Shown here in pieces: positions 11,483 to 22,450 of a stretch of 64,000 nt of DNA. A program made the translations under genes and the position numbers. This DNA is from Melitaea cinxia (Eukaryota > Arthropoda > Insecta > Lepidoptera > Nymphalidae): the NCBI RefSeq assembly GCF_905220565.1, contig NC_059409.1, forward strand, positions 15,246,549 to 15,310,548. The letters run 5' to 3'. The notes under the pieces were generated by a model, which ran no database searches, was not told where the DNA came from, and was given only the letters and a program-made list of their open reading frames with translations. Numbering within the stretch: position 1 is the stretch's first letter; each line of letters begins with the position of its first letter.

Positions 11483-11780
11483 TAGGATTTCGTACCTCAA
11501 AAGGAAAAAATGGAACCCTTATACTTACACTTTGTTGTCCGTCTGTCTGTCAAGATCCTTTTGCTCTGGAATGCGTGAAGCTGTCAAGCTGATATTCATA
11601 TTAAATTCTCAAGTCTACTGTCCCTTAGAGCTGTGAGAAAATCAAACTTCTAAGCCAACGCAATCAAAAGATGCAGCTTTTATTCAAAATTCCTACGGAT
11701 AGAAAACTGTGCGGGTAACTGCGACTCACAGCGAGCCAAACGTAGCCGTGTGGGAGACTTAGTAACCTAGCGATGTCCTA
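11483..11780 (+). repeat. Dispersed repeat J, copy 1
   Basis: Starts 'aggatttcgtacctcaaaag' + 'gaaaaaatggaacccttata' and 'ctttgttgtccgtctgtctg'. The same opening recurs at 34107-34175. Its open frame (11436-11636) is not a recognised protein. Confidence 0.5.
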
Positions 11781-11781
11781 T

Positions 11782-13560
11782 CCCTTTACAACCGAAGAAA
11801 ATAATTTACTCAGCTTTTTCTGAAATTCACATGACTATTTCATGGGCGTCTAAGTATTATGTAAAAAATATTAAAAAAAATCCTGAAGTCTCTGGTTTCC
11901 TGAAAACTTACCCTCACGAGCGTGGGGCTTAGGAGATAGCTCGAGATGTGAGTTTTGTCTAGTTTGTGGATATATTTTAATATTATTTAAATGAAAATTA
12001 AATTAATTGAACAGTCCATATAATCATTTATTTACGATATTATTAATGAGTAATTTTTATACATTTGGTATAATGTTTTTGACAAAAGAATCAACAATCT
12101 TATAGAAAACTAAAATGTTTCTTCCTTACTTAGGTTATTAGTCTTTTTTGGTATAAAAGTTACAAAAACTGGTTGTTAAAGCACAGTATTTCAACAATAC
12201 TGGCCTTGGTTTGTTTTTTACTACTTGGCGAAGTTTGCATCGATCAGTAAAATGTATCATTTGCTCGTCTATTGAGCAGTAGCTGGGGGCTCTCCAATCG
12301 GTTACACGTTTCTTTGACCTTTTTTAGGATGGGTTGCACCTTCCACAGAGCATTGCCGTTTTAAGCTTTTACTGGCGTGTCATTGTCGACAACGTGAAGT
12401 GCATTACGTAGAGTTAGAAACCTGTCTCTGGTCATGGTGTCGCTGACCAATGCCAGTTTCATTCCATTTTCCAGTACATAGATAGTTTTGGATATAGCCC
12501 ATGATTAGTTGAAGAACAAAGAATTTCACTATTTCCAGTCTAGTAGTTTTGAATTCAATGCAGGATTTGCGCAAATGGTATAGATTCGTGCACCTAGCAA
12601 CTTCTTCCAGGAATGAATCATCAAAGTAATCACGGAAAGAATCAATCGGAGAGCGAACTTGATTTATCATAAGTGGAGTGTAATCATGAGCTTTATCTGT
12701 ATAGACAGTTTCTGCCCAAACTCTCTCACCTGTCTCTCTTCTTCCTTTAGCCTGTCCTCTTCCTCTAGCCTGACCTCTTCCTCTAGCCTGTTTTCTTCCC
12801 GTAACTTGCCCTCTATCTCTTGCACTAGCCAGTCCTCCATATATTTTTCTACCTGATTTGCCTCTACAAGATCCCCTGCTTCTGAAAATTATTGGTATAA
12901 GTAGTGGTACCTCATCCACTTAAGAGGACGCATTGCCAGAACCAGATCCACTCTCTTCTAGATGGTCTTAGACTCTCGCTATAATATCTTCCTCATCATC
13001 GGCAAATTCCACAATTTCCGAGTCATTTCCATCTGCTAATATTTGCGCTACTTGGTCATCCCTTAGGGTATTCCTAAAAATTAAGATAAAACCCTTGTCA
13101 AACGATCATAAATACAGGAAAATCCTGTTAAGGTACAAAAAAATTATGAATTTTCATTTAGTACATAACACCTAACCTACACGATCGTGCGTCTTTGATT
13201 TTGAGTCACAATATATGCCTAAGTAAGCGTGCTAGGTTCAAATTAGATACATATTGGTATAAAACAACACTTATTTAAGTAAATCACACAAACAAAACTA
13301 TAAAAATTGGAATAATTTGATAGAAAATAAATTACTTACTTGGGCGAGTTCGCGCGCCCAAAAAGGCATCCATCCTTCACTGTGGTTACGGGCGACTAAC
13401 AGGTTCAAATATGATCACAAGAGGCCCGCGCGAGTTTTTTATAAGAAAAGGATAGTCTCACGATCTATCGAGGCCGGTTGCGTCTCGAAAATCAATTTGC
13501 GCACGCGCCAGAATTTTTGAAAATCAAGTCTCACTATCATATCAAGTCGGGTGTAAAGGG
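11782..13560 (-). mobile_element. Decayed piggyBac-type transposon with candidate ends
   Basis: The transposase relic at 12185-13080 lies inside. Candidate terminal inverted repeats are CCCTTTACAACCGA at 11782 and, inverted, CCCTTTACACCCGA ending at 13560 (13 of 14 match). Both ends are flanked outside by CTAT, which would be the target duplication. piggyBac elements normally use TTAA, so either the ends are misassigned or the duplication is unusual. A functional copy would be about 1.8 kb. Confidence 0.5.
12185..13080 (-). pseudogene. piggyBac-type transposase relic (PGBD4-like)
   Basis: The reading starts at about 13080 with an acidic N-terminus (VAQILADGNDSEIVEFADDE). A low-complexity RGRGQARGRG stretch follows, then SPIDSFRDYFDDSFLEEVAR and NLYHLRK, the usual opening of the piggyBac DDE domain. 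After LIMGY the frame shifts twice (YPKLSMYWKME, then VSDTMTRDRFLTLRNALHV and VQPILKKVKETCNRLES), and once more to SIDEQMIHFTDRCKLRQVV. The IDEQM block holds the first catalytic aspartate of the family; the second and third are missing. There are two in-frame stops near 12973 and 12922, at least three frameshifts, and truncation near 12185. It cannot make an active enzyme. Confidence 0.8.
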
Positions 13561-13707
13561 CTATAAATAACAAAGATACAAACAAACGTAAATAATTTAT
13601 ACTTAAATTAATAACGGAATTGTTTTAATTTAACTAAGAGCTGGGTGCTATTATATTTTGTATTTGTAAAGTCTGCAGTATCAAAATTATTTATGAGAAG
13701 GAGAATA

Positions 13708-14015
13708 ATAATTGTGTTTTCTAGCAAACGAACAAAACCGACTTCAAATACATCGACACATCGACGAAATGACATACAACGTAAGTAGACAAAAAAAATT
13801 GACAAGCGTACTAGTTATCATTACGATTTTCGATTTCTCTGGGATTCCATCATCAGATCCTTATTTCTTTATCAAAAATGGGATATCTCCTTTCAAAAAA
13901 AAAAAAAAAGAATTATCAAAATCGGTTTACAAACGACGAAGTTATCCCCGAACATACATCATATACGGTCGAATTGAGTAACCTCCCCTTTCTTTGAAGG
14001 CAGTTAAAAAGGAAG
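13708..14015 (+). repeat. Dispersed repeat D, copy 1
   Basis: The family begins near 'tgtgtttgctagcaaacgaa' and 'aaccgacttcaattacatcg' and ends 'gtcgaattgag..cctcc' with 'gaagtcggttaaaa'. The AACCGACTTC and GAAGTCGGTT blocks are inverted near-terminal repeats. At least a dozen copies occur in this window in both directions. No protein is encoded; superfamily not identified. Confidence 0.65.
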
Positions 14016-14380
14016 AACACTTTAGCTCAAACTGTTGTGACATCTGGTTAGTACAGCGGTCACGGAAAGTTAATAGTGTTTTTAAGTTGGCTCAAGCTAT
14101 TTTGATGGGTCAAGTTGTTACTGTAGCGATCACAGTAACTTTTCATGATCTTAGCATGCTTTTTATATATTGTAAAATTTTGTTTACGTCATACAGATAA
14201 TTGTTGTGGCCTGGATGCCTGTGTTTGCGTTCGATGTAGTTCGGACCTCGTCCCATCTACTGTTGGGTATAATTTCCTCATTTTAGCTTATTTGTCGTTT
14301 AATTCAATAATACACTTTGGGTTATGTTGAATTGTTTTATACACAGAGATGTAATATATTTAGAACTAGCTACAGACAGA

Positions 14381-14541
14381 CTAGCGGACAGACTTCCTTT
14401 TGTCAAAAGTTAATAATTTATATTTTTTTTAGGTATCAAAACCTTCCGTGGGCCTTAAGGAACATACAAAAAAATAAATTAGCTGAATTGGTTGAATCCT
14501 CGAGTTATGCGCTTAGCAACATTCATTTTTATTCATATTGA
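14381..14541 (-). mobile_element. Non-autonomous Helitron, family D copy 1
   Basis: The minus-strand 3' end shows a GTCTGTC-type hairpin arm followed by 'cgctag'. The body shares 'ccgtgggccttaaggaacat' with 36768-36944. The hairpin is partly decayed. It is preceded by a second ctag at 14366. Confidence 0.55.
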
Positions 14542-14544
14542 TAT

Positions 14545-15070
14545 GCTTTTTAAAATAATAATAAAAAAATTAATAAATAATAATTTGTTCTTTGTTTATC
14601 ACTATTATAAATATTTTTTTCAGAAAAAATATATGTGGTCTACGAAATTATATAAATTTCGTTGAATATTTCCGTACCTATTTTATAGATTTTTTTATAA
14701 TTATTAGGTGGGTTACCTACTAATTATTACTAAAATAATAAATTAATTAAGCTCTGTTTTAAAATTTAAGAGTTAAGATTAAAAAAAAATTAGTAAATAA
14801 TTTACTTCATATTCGTTGAAATCTGCAAAAATTAAAGTCAGTTGACGAGTATTTTTTCTGTTTGCAACATTTTATAATTAAGTAGCTAGCTAGTGTTTTA
14901 GTTTTTTTTTATTAATTTATTTTAACGATTTTTTTTAAGAATTAATAAGCGCTTCACACTCAACGGATCCATTTTTATCATTCGAATTGATTGCGTTTTT
15001 TTAAACTGTAAATAGAATTACAATTACATACATTAAAATATAGACGTTATTAAATAATAAAGAAATACTT
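14545..15070. other. No gene seen
   Basis: Very A/T-rich, with poly-A and poly-T runs and no frame of note. Confidence 0.4.
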
Positions 15071-15071
15071 A

Positions 15072-15245
15072 AAAAAAAACGAGTGTGCTTTAGACCACAC
15101 GACGAAGTAAAACTTATGAAACGCAACACTCTTTCTATAGTATATCTCCCTCAACTTACGTTCATCTCGTCCAATCACACTTTTCGTAACGCTCATGCAT
15201 TCATCAGCATACTCCCCAAGTCAAGTATGCGTAAAGAAATTTTAC
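15072..15245 (+). repeat. Dispersed repeat F, copy 2
   Basis: Same ends as 7540-7775 ('aacgagtgtgctttagacca' and 'ccccaagtcaagtatgcgta') but about 60 bases shorter inside. Confidence 0.6.
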
Positions 15246-15834
15246 TTCAAAGATCAAATACTTTTTTATCAATTCTTTAACATTTACGGTCGTTTTCAAT
15301 CATTTATTTATCTCTGGTTTTGCCCAATAGTAATCGATTTATGACACAATTTGTGTGGAACTTACATCAAAATTCTATCTCTTGTAAGTAAATTCAGAGA
15401 TACAATATTAAAAATGGCCGTTAGTAGTAATTTAAATTCAATTTTGAGATGTCAATGGTGCCTACAAAACAATGATTGGTTCTTCCATGTCACTGTAATT
15501 TCACGGTTCTAACTCGAAGCACGAATCGAAAAAATCTCTCATCAATCTCTCTACTTCTTTAGGTAGGATGTTTTCGTCGTATTTTTAGTGAATGTTGGTT
15601 TTCGTGCCAGATTAGTTTGTGTAAAGTTTTGTTTTTTAGGCTGTAATTGAAAACAACTAATTCTATAGAATTTTTTTATTTTGAGAAAGAAGCCTAGATA
15701 GAGTTTGTTACGTGATGTTTATGAAGTGATTTTGCTAATTCTTTTTTTGTTGGAAAGGAGATATTCTAAGTGTGGTATAAAGAAACCAAGATCTGATGAT
15801 GGTATCTCAGAGAAATCGAGGGAAACCCTCAAAA

Positions 15835-15950
15835 ATTGTAGTGACGACTAGGGCGTTTGTTAATTTTTTCGTCTACTTACGTTGTTATTACTTGTCGATG
15901 TTATTGAAGTCGTTTTTTTTTCGTTTGCGAGCAAACACAATTATTTCTAA
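15835..15950 (-). repeat. Dispersed repeat D, fragment
   Basis: Reads in inverted orientation: 'ttacttgtcgatgttattga' + 'agtcgtttttttttcgtttg' + 'cgagcaaacacaatta'. Confidence 0.55.
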
Positions 15951-16159
15951 TATGTTTAATATAATTTTTATGTAACATAGAATACTCCCTGAATTAGTTT
16001 CTCTATTAACATAGATATAAGTATTCTTCACACGGTTTATTAAACTATATTTGATTAATTTTGGTCCAAGCTGATGAAATACTATGAATTACAATACTAT
16101 AAATTAATGTTAGGTAATATTTCATTGAAAAAGGTAACACAATTTTAAAACTAATATAT

Positions 16160-16535
16160 TTAATAATTGTGTTTGCTCGCAAACGAAAAAAAACCGACTT
16201 CAATGACAACATCATCATCATTTCAGTCCATCACAGTCCACTGCTGGACATAGGCCTCAACAAGTTCACGCCACAAATAGCGTGAAATCATGTGTTTTGC
16301 CCAAAAAAATTTACAAGCGCACTAGTTGTCACTACAATTTTCGAGACTTTCCCTCGATTTCTCCGGGATCCCATCATCAGAACCTGGTTCCCTTATCATG
16401 GTATCTCACTTGGAATATCTCCTTTTCAACAAAAGAAGAGTTATCGAAATCGGTTCATCGCTTATCCCCAAACATACATAAAAATTATACGGTCGAATTG
16501 AGAAAACTCCTCCTTTTTGAAGTCGGTTAAAAAAA
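16160..16535 (+). repeat. Dispersed repeat D copy carrying a SINE-3 piece
   Basis: Starts 'ttgtgtttgctcgcaaacga' + 'aaaaaaaccgacttcaatga' and ends 'tttttgaagtcggttaaaa'. Between 16208 and 16300 it is interrupted by a minus-strand SINE family 3 fragment (catcatcatttcagtccatc, actgctggacataggcc). Confidence 0.6.
16208..16300 (-). mobile_element. SINE family 3 fragment inside repeat D
   Basis: Matches the reverse complement of 49165-49330 ('aggcctatgtccagcagtgg' and a terminal GATGATGAT tail). Confidence 0.6.
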
Positions 16536-16628
16536 ACGTACTTCGAACAAAACTTCGAATAAAATAATAATAGTTTAATTATTTTAAATTTACTTTAATA
16601 CGATTTTTAGTAACATTTTAAAACTTAA

Positions 16629-16935
16629 CACGTTAAACGCCGGCTTCATTTTTTAGTTTTTTGTTTGGGGTATGGGAGACACCATGTAGTCGACACACAA
16701 TTCTTCCGTTGGTGGCGCGGGGGACACCACATGAACGCGAGCCAGAGTCAACTTAAAAAAATGACTTAGAAAAATATTTCAAACAGCGTAAGGAGAAATT
16801 AGTAAGATCTTTAAGAATGGGTATGGTAGTGCAATAAAAACTAATCGAAGAATTTTTGTAAATAAGGACTTTTAAACCGGCCCCATGGACTAAACAAGTG
16901 AGGCCCAACTGCTGTCCCCCATGGCGTTCAACGTG
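16629..16935. mobile_element. piggyBac-like MITE with TTAA duplication
   Basis: Terminal inverted repeats CACGTTAAACGCC (16629-16641) and GGCGTTCAACGTG (16923-16935) agree at 12 of 13 positions. They are flanked by TTAA on both sides (16625-16628 and 16936-16939), the strict piggyBac target. The element is 307 bp and non-coding, with internal gggacaccac/agacaccatg repeats. Its ends differ from the relic at 11782, so it belongs to another piggyBac family that must be mobilised in trans. Confidence 0.8.
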
Positions 16936-16939
16936 TTAA

Positions 16940-17590
16940 AAACTAATATTAGTACACAGTGTAACACAATTCAATTTTGTGAAACTGCACCCACGGATAC
17001 ACCAGTGACGAGTCACACCGGTCAACAACCACATTCAGCATTCCGCTGGAGGACAAATAAATGTCTTAAAGTTACTTTTCACATTAAAAAAATGTTCTAA
17101 TCAGAGACATATTTTCGTTCATAGGTAGCTGCTTAGTAAAGTAACTACTTACTGAGTTTTTGAACTAAAATAAACGATATAAATCCTATTTGTTGTCATA
17201 AAGATAGCAAATTTACAATTTATTTTACTTATTACTAGATATTATGCTACCACAACGAATACCTTTATAATTTTACCCTCGAAATAACCTTGAACCGGAA
17301 TGACATGCTTTAGTTATTCAAGACTTGAAAACAATAACTTTAAACCTATTGAATTGGCTGTAAAATTCTTTTGTAATTTTGCTATACAACAAAATACCTT
17401 GACCCGGGCATTTAATGTTTTTGTTAGATTTTTCAAACAAACTTGATAGTGTAATGATATTGTTAATTTATAATGCTTATTTATATTGTATATAACTATT
17501 TTAAAACATAGTTTATCTTAGATATGTGTATTTTACTCTGTGTTTTGGTTAATTACCTTTCGTTAAGTAACATATATATATGTGTGTACC
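16940..17590. other. No gene seen
   Basis: A/T-rich, no supported exon. Confidence 0.35.
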
Positions 17591-17591
17591 A

Positions 17592-17898
17592 CTTGTGCCC
17601 GTGACTTCAATCGCGTGGAATTAAAAAAAAAATTAGTTCGCAGAGTTACAAAATATTAATTTCTTTAAATAAAAGTAGCCTCAGTTACTCCTTATTACAT
17701 CAGCCAGTGAAAGTCCTGTCACAATCAGTCCAGCCGTTTCAGAGATTAGCCAGAAAATACAGACAGACAGACAAAACTTGTAAAAAATGTAATTTTGGTA
17801 TATGTACCGTGTATACATCCATAATATATGTATTCAGTAAAAAGCGGTTCTCTTAATATTACAAACAGACACTCCAATTTTATTTATTTGTATAGATA
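17592..17898 (-). mobile_element. Non-autonomous Helitron, family B copy 2
   Basis: Same internal order as 9985-10282 (agtagcctcagttactcctt, ggtatatgtaccgtgtatac, tttatttatttgtatagat). The hairpin end is diverged ('cttgtgcccgtgacttcaat'). Confidence 0.65.
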
Positions 17899-17899
17899 T

Positions 17900-18680
17900 A
17901 GATTTTTGTTTAAGTATGTCTTGCCTCTTACGTCGCAAAACTCTTTAAGATTAATGTTTTTAAAAAACAATGAATTTTATGACTCATATATTCCATGATA
18001 TCGTGGATTTTTCATAATTATATTTTTTTATTTGAACATAAAATAATAAAAGGTCAATATAGCATACAACGAAAAACAATTGCATATATCAACTAGTAAC
18101 CTACGTAGTAGCGTATATGTCAGTGACATACTTGTGATGCTTCTGTTGTTGCAGTCCATAACCCCCTGTGTCCGCTTACCGTCAGGCATACCGTGCGGAT
18201 ACAGGCCATTTAAATTTTCTTAATCTTTGAAAAAAATTATCTGTTATTATAATATTATAAAATTAATTAGACTATTATCTTCAAGAAGCCGTCGAGTAAT
18301 GATCTTGAAAAGAGACATATTGATCTTAAGTGTAATAAAATATACAGTACACAAATATTTTGTGCAAGCCTTACCAAAGATTTATATAGTATCAAATTTG
18401 TTCCCCTACTTCTTGATGCGGGCGTCGTTCAGGAGTAAGTGGCTGGTATATTATTTATAAACACGATTTGTTCGACGCTCAGATACTAAATCATTTACAG
18501 CGGGATTTCACAACGTACGGTGTGAAGTACTATCTTCATATTATTAAGTATTGAACGACTCGTGGTACGAGTTAGAGTAACACTATTGCTGACAAATTAT
18601 GATTCATGTTTTTACTGAACTAAGTAGGTTTGTGTTGTTTTGGTACTGAGATCATCGTTGGCCTTAGTCCGTCTATTGCA
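17900..18680. other. No gene seen
   Basis: A/T-rich. The frame at 18227-18460 shows no recognisable domain. Confidence 0.35.
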
Positions 18681-18689
18681 GACGATTTA

Positions 18690-18975
18690 GACAGTTTCAG
18701 TTCGTTAAGCTCTGCGCTACCCTCTCGACCTCACTGGCTCACAGGAACGACGAGTCGATACGTGTGGAGCCAGTTCGGCTGCAGGAGTCTTTCGCATTTT
18801 AGAGCTATGCCACGAATGTTAGACGGAGACCCCATTCCGGGTTTGAAATGAAGTTTTCCTTCTCCAGGACCCTGATGATTTTGAGCCAAGGTTAGCCCTC
18901 GGTCGCCTTTTACGACCGCCACGGAATGAAAGGGGATGATGCTATTCTACTCGGCCGACACCACACGGCATGGTA
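18690..18975 (+). repeat. Probable LINE 3' region
   Basis: GC-richer than its surroundings, with 'ccctcggtcgccttttacga' and 'tattctactcggccgacacc' + 'acacgg', blocks I associate with lepidopteran non-LTR retrotransposon 3' UTRs. The overlapping frames carry no domain. Confidence 0.45.
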
Positions 18976-19063
18976 CTGAGATAACTTTTAGATATCTTAG
19001 GTTTTAAGTTTTATAGTTAATTGATTACAAACAAAGGATATTTTTTTTGTAATGTAATACTTC

Positions 19064-19118
19064 AGCCTGTAATATCCCACTGTGATGGAGCAGAACTTAA
19101 TGCACCACGCTGCTCCAA
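19064..19118 (-). mobile_element. SINE family 2, end fragment
   Basis: 'cagcctgtaatatcccactg' then 'gcaccacgctgctccaatc', the inverted end of the family. Confidence 0.55.
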
Positions 19119-19335
19119 TCAAAATCAAAAATGACTTTAGCCCTAAGAGCACTTTCGTATCGTCATTTTACAAATTAAAACTTTAAAAATAAATTATTAT
19201 ACTGGTAGAAGTAAAGCTACCACCGATTCGGAATGTACATAGATTCTGCAGAGAAGAGTCGGCAAGAAACTCCGTAGTTACTCTTTTGAAAATTAATATA
19301 TAAACTGTGTTTTAGTACAAAATTGTGTATAAATT
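19118..19335 (+). repeat. LINE 3' tail
   Basis: Contains 'agcactttcgtatcgtcatt', 'taaagctaccaccgattcgg' and 'gagtcggcaagaaactccgt'. The inverted relative at 31256-31400 and the flanks of the Harbinger element belong to the same family. Confidence 0.5.
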
Positions 19336-19483
19336 ATTTCTATAACAATATTAACAATAAAAGTAAAGTAAGTTAAAGTAACATTAACGCTCACAAAATA
19401 TACACCTGATTATGTAGTATTAAATAATAAATAAATATCTACACAATACATATACGGTAGTCTATTCCTGTAGTATATAATTG

Positions 19484-19720
19484 TGTGTGCTTGCAAACGA
19501 AAACAAAAACAGACTTCAATAACATTAGTAACTCAAAACATAATTAAGTGAATACGCATAATTAGAGATAACTCAAATATTATTAGTCAGACCTCGATCA
19601 AATTAAAACAAAATCACATAACACCAGCTTGCGACTAAAATAAGAATCATCAAAATCGGTGCACCTGACAAAAAGATATGAGGTACAATACAACGTAGCA
19701 TACATAACAATACGCATTAT
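19484..19720 (+). repeat. Dispersed repeat D, 5' part
   Basis: Opens 'gtgtgcttgcaaacgaaaac' and continues to 'atcaaaatcggtgcacctga', then is cut by the Helitron start at 19724. Confidence 0.5.
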
Positions 19721-19723
19721 CTA

Positions 19724-20607
19724 TCTATACTAATATTACAAAGAGGTAAAGTTTATAACTTTGTTTGTATGTAGGGGGTAATCTTCGCAAATACTGATCC
19801 GATCATGAAAATTCTTTCACTAACAGAAAGTTACACTATTCAGGAGTGATATAGGCTATATTTTATTGTAATTGAAAAAAAAAATTAGTGAAAAATAACA
19901 GTATATGTAAATCAAGTCAGAAATACGAGCGAGATGAAAACTTTACTATATTGCATTAAAATAATTGTGTTAGACAAACAAAAAAAAAAACCGACTTCAA
20001 TTACATCGACAAGTAATACAACGTAGATCGACGAAAAAATAGTCAAGTAACTACGCGTTATCAAAGATTACTAAAAAAGTAGTTATCAGATCTCGATAAA
20101 ATTTAAATGTGACCACATGATGAACATCAGCTTTTCATTCAATTAAAAATTATCAAAATCGAAACACCCAGTAAGAAGTTATTGCGGATTTTCGAGAGTT
20201 TCCCTCGATTTCTCTGGGATCCCATCATCAGATCCTGGTTTCCTTATCATGGTACTAAACTAGAGATATCCCCTTCCTAACAAAAAAAGAATTATCCAAA
20301 TCGGTATATCCAGTAGAAAGTTATGCGGTATAATACAACGTAGGTCGACGAAAAAAGCGTCAAGTAAAAACGAATTATTAGATATAACTCGAAAAGTAGT
20401 TGTTAGATCTCAAATAAATTTAAATGGGACCAATTGACACACACCACCTTTCGATTAAAAAAAAAATTGTCGAAATCGGTCCACCCGGTCAAAAGTTCTG
20501 ATGTAACATACATAAAAAAAAACAGTCGAATTGAGAACCTCCTCCTTTTTTAGAAGTCGGTTAAAAATAATAATTAACGCCCAACGAAGTGGGCACGGGT
20601 CGGCTAG
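19724..20607 (+). mobile_element. Non-autonomous Helitron, interrupted by repeat D
   Basis: Starts TCTATACTAATATTACAAAG and ends with the hairpin GCCCAACGAAGTGGGC followed by 'acgggtcggctag' before a T. About 600 bp of repeat D (19963-20575) sits inside, so repeat D arrived later. Confidence 0.7.
19963..20575 (+). repeat. Dispersed repeat D, long copy inside a Helitron
   Basis: From 'attgtgttagacaaacaaaa' through 'aatacaacgtagatcgacga' to 'agaagtcggttaaaa'. It contains two successive 'caacgtaggtcgacgaaaa' sub-blocks, so it has internal partial repeats. Confidence 0.6.
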
Positions 20608-20609
20608 TT

Positions 20610-20800
20610 AGATATAACTCAAAATGTACTTATCAGATCTCAAGTGAATTTAAAAATGGATCACATGAAGCGCACCACATTTCGATTTAAAAAAAAAAAA
20701 ATAAAAATCGGTCCACCCCAGTCAAAAGTTCAGAGGTAAAATACATAAAAAAAAGTTACAATTAAATTGAGAACCTTTTTGGAAGCCGGTTAGAAAAAAT
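20610..20800 (+). repeat. Dispersed repeat D, 3' part
   Basis: Starts within the family at 'gatataactcaaaatgtact' and ends 'tttttggaagccggttagaa'. Confidence 0.5.
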
Positions 20801-20804
20801 TGTA

Positions 20805-21049
20805 ATAAATAATAAATTAATATCTGCACGATGTACACACGACTGTCTGTTCCTAAAGTAAGCAACTTAATGCTTGTGTTATAAGTAGCGGTCGACTGGT
20901 ACAGCTACATTTTTTTTTCGATAAACATACATATAAACAATACATATTATAAATAAAAGGTATTACACACTGACTTAGGGTGGGAATCGATCCCATATCC
21001 CTCGGAACAGAAAGCAGGGTCACTACAAACAGCGACAACGGGCTAGTCA
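20805..21049 (-). mobile_element. SINE family 1 copy
   Basis: Inverted: tail 'tgtctgttcctaaagtaagc' + 'aacttaatgcttgtgttata', body, then the head 'ggtgggaatcgatcccatat' and 'acaacgggctagtca'. The B box is GGTTCGATTCC-like in reverse. Confidence 0.75.
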
Positions 21050-21214
21050 AAAATATAAACAAACTAGCTGTGCCCGCGGCTTCGCCCGCGTTTAAATCAG
21101 TGAGTCACAAAGTTTTCCCGGCAAACTTGCCACGATGTCCTTAGATGGCGAAGTGGCTTCTTCCGGACCGGGACAGATATAATATCATAAATAACGGTTC
21201 GTTTTGTTATTTTT

Positions 21215-22010
21215 GTTGGCGTCCTGTCGTGTTGGTGTCCTGTCGTGTTGGCGCATTGGCGCGTTGGCGCATTGGCGTGTTGGCGTGTTGGCGCATTGGC
21301 GTGTTGGCGTGTTGGAGTGTTGGCGTGTTGGCGTGTTGGCGTGTTGGCGTGTTGGCGTGTGGCGTGCTGGCGTATTGGAGTGTTGACGTTTTGGCGTGTT
21401 GGCGTGTTGGCATGTTGGCGCATTGGCATGTTGGCGTGTTGGCGTTTTGACATGTTGGCGTATTGGCGTGTTGGCGTGTTGGCGTATTGGCGTATTGGTG
21501 TGTTGGCGTGTTGGCGTGTTGGCGGATTGGCGTATTGGCGTGTTGGCGTGTTGGCGTATTGGCGTGTTGGCATGTTGGCGTGTTGGACTGTTGGCATGTT
21601 GGCGTGTTGGCGTATTGGCGTGTTGGCGTGTTGGCGCATTGGCGCATTGGAGTGTTGGCGTGTTGGCGTATTGGCGTGTTGGCGTGTTGGCGTGTTGGCG
21701 CATTGGTGTGTTGGCGTGTTGGCGTATTGGCACATTGGCGTGTTGCCGTGATGGCGGATAGGCGTATTGGCGTGTTGGCGTATTGGTGTGTTGGCGTGTT
21801 GGCGTATTGGCACATTGGCGTGTTGGCGTATTGGCACATTGGCGTGTTGCCGTGTTGGCGGATTGGCGTATTGGCGTGTTGGCGTATTGGCGTGTTGGCG
21901 TATTGGCGTATTGGCGTGTTGGCGTATTGGCACATTGGCGTGTTGGCGTGTTGGCGTTTTGACATGTTGGCGTGTTGGCGTATTGGCGTGTTGGCGTATT
22001 GGCGTGTTTA
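21215..22010. repeat. 9-bp minisatellite array
   Basis: About 85-90 units of a 9-bp motif (TTGGCGTGT, with variants TTGGCGTAT, TTGGCGCAT, TTGGCACAT). Because 9 is a multiple of 3 and few units carry stops, several frames on both strands stay open for 100-280 codons, giving repeats such as RQHANTPI or WRVGVLACW. These are not genes: there is no codon preference, no stable start and no flanking domain. Unit variants are interspersed in a way that suggests higher-order copying. Confidence 0.9.
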
Positions 22011-22317
22011 AGTTAAGCGGACAATAAAAAAAATGTCGATGTTTCCGATTTTAGTAATTTACCAATATGCAATGAATCAAAATTAATGAATGAAAACTAT
22101 TGCTAACGGGCGTCAGATGTAGCCTGGATGACGACCACTGACTATTGCGCTCAGTCAGGCGTTATATAATTTATATGTAGAAAGCCGGTAGAGATAACTC
22201 TAGAAGATGTCTCTTCCAGCTAACCTGCGGTAGTTGTTTTATTTATTTTTTATTTTATTACTGGACTTTCATTTGGACAAAATATCTCTGTTGTTACGGC
22301 AATAAAATATATAGCCG

Positions 22318-22450
22318 CCCCCTATCTTCCCGTGGGTGTCGTAAGAGGCGACTAAGAGATAACATAGTTCCACTACCACCTTGGAACTTAAAAAGCCGAC
22401 CGGTGGCGGGATATCCATCCAACTGCTGTCAAACGCCCTTAGCAGTGGAA
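22318..22450 (+). repeat. LINE 3' UTR-like block
   Basis: 'cttcccgtgggtgtcgtaag' + 'aggcgactaagagataa' and 'aaaaagccgaccggtggcgg'. It is the inverted equivalent of 33565-33690. Confidence 0.5.

Noticed and set aside
12404..12919. Host RGG-type RNA-binding protein
   Set aside because: The RGRGQ stretch is followed by piggyBac transposase blocks in the same frame and preceded by in-frame stops.
18630..18922. Overlapping plus and minus frames as a small gene
   Set aside because: They lie on a LINE 3'-UTR-like block and show no domain.
21215..22010. CRISPR array
   Set aside because: The units are 9 bp and contiguous, with no unique spacers and no cas genes; the sequence is eukaryotic.
21097..22027. 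Long repeat proteins (up to 278 codons) on both strands
   Set aside because: They are by-products of a 9-bp minisatellite that leaves several frames open; no start context, splice signal or domain supports translation.
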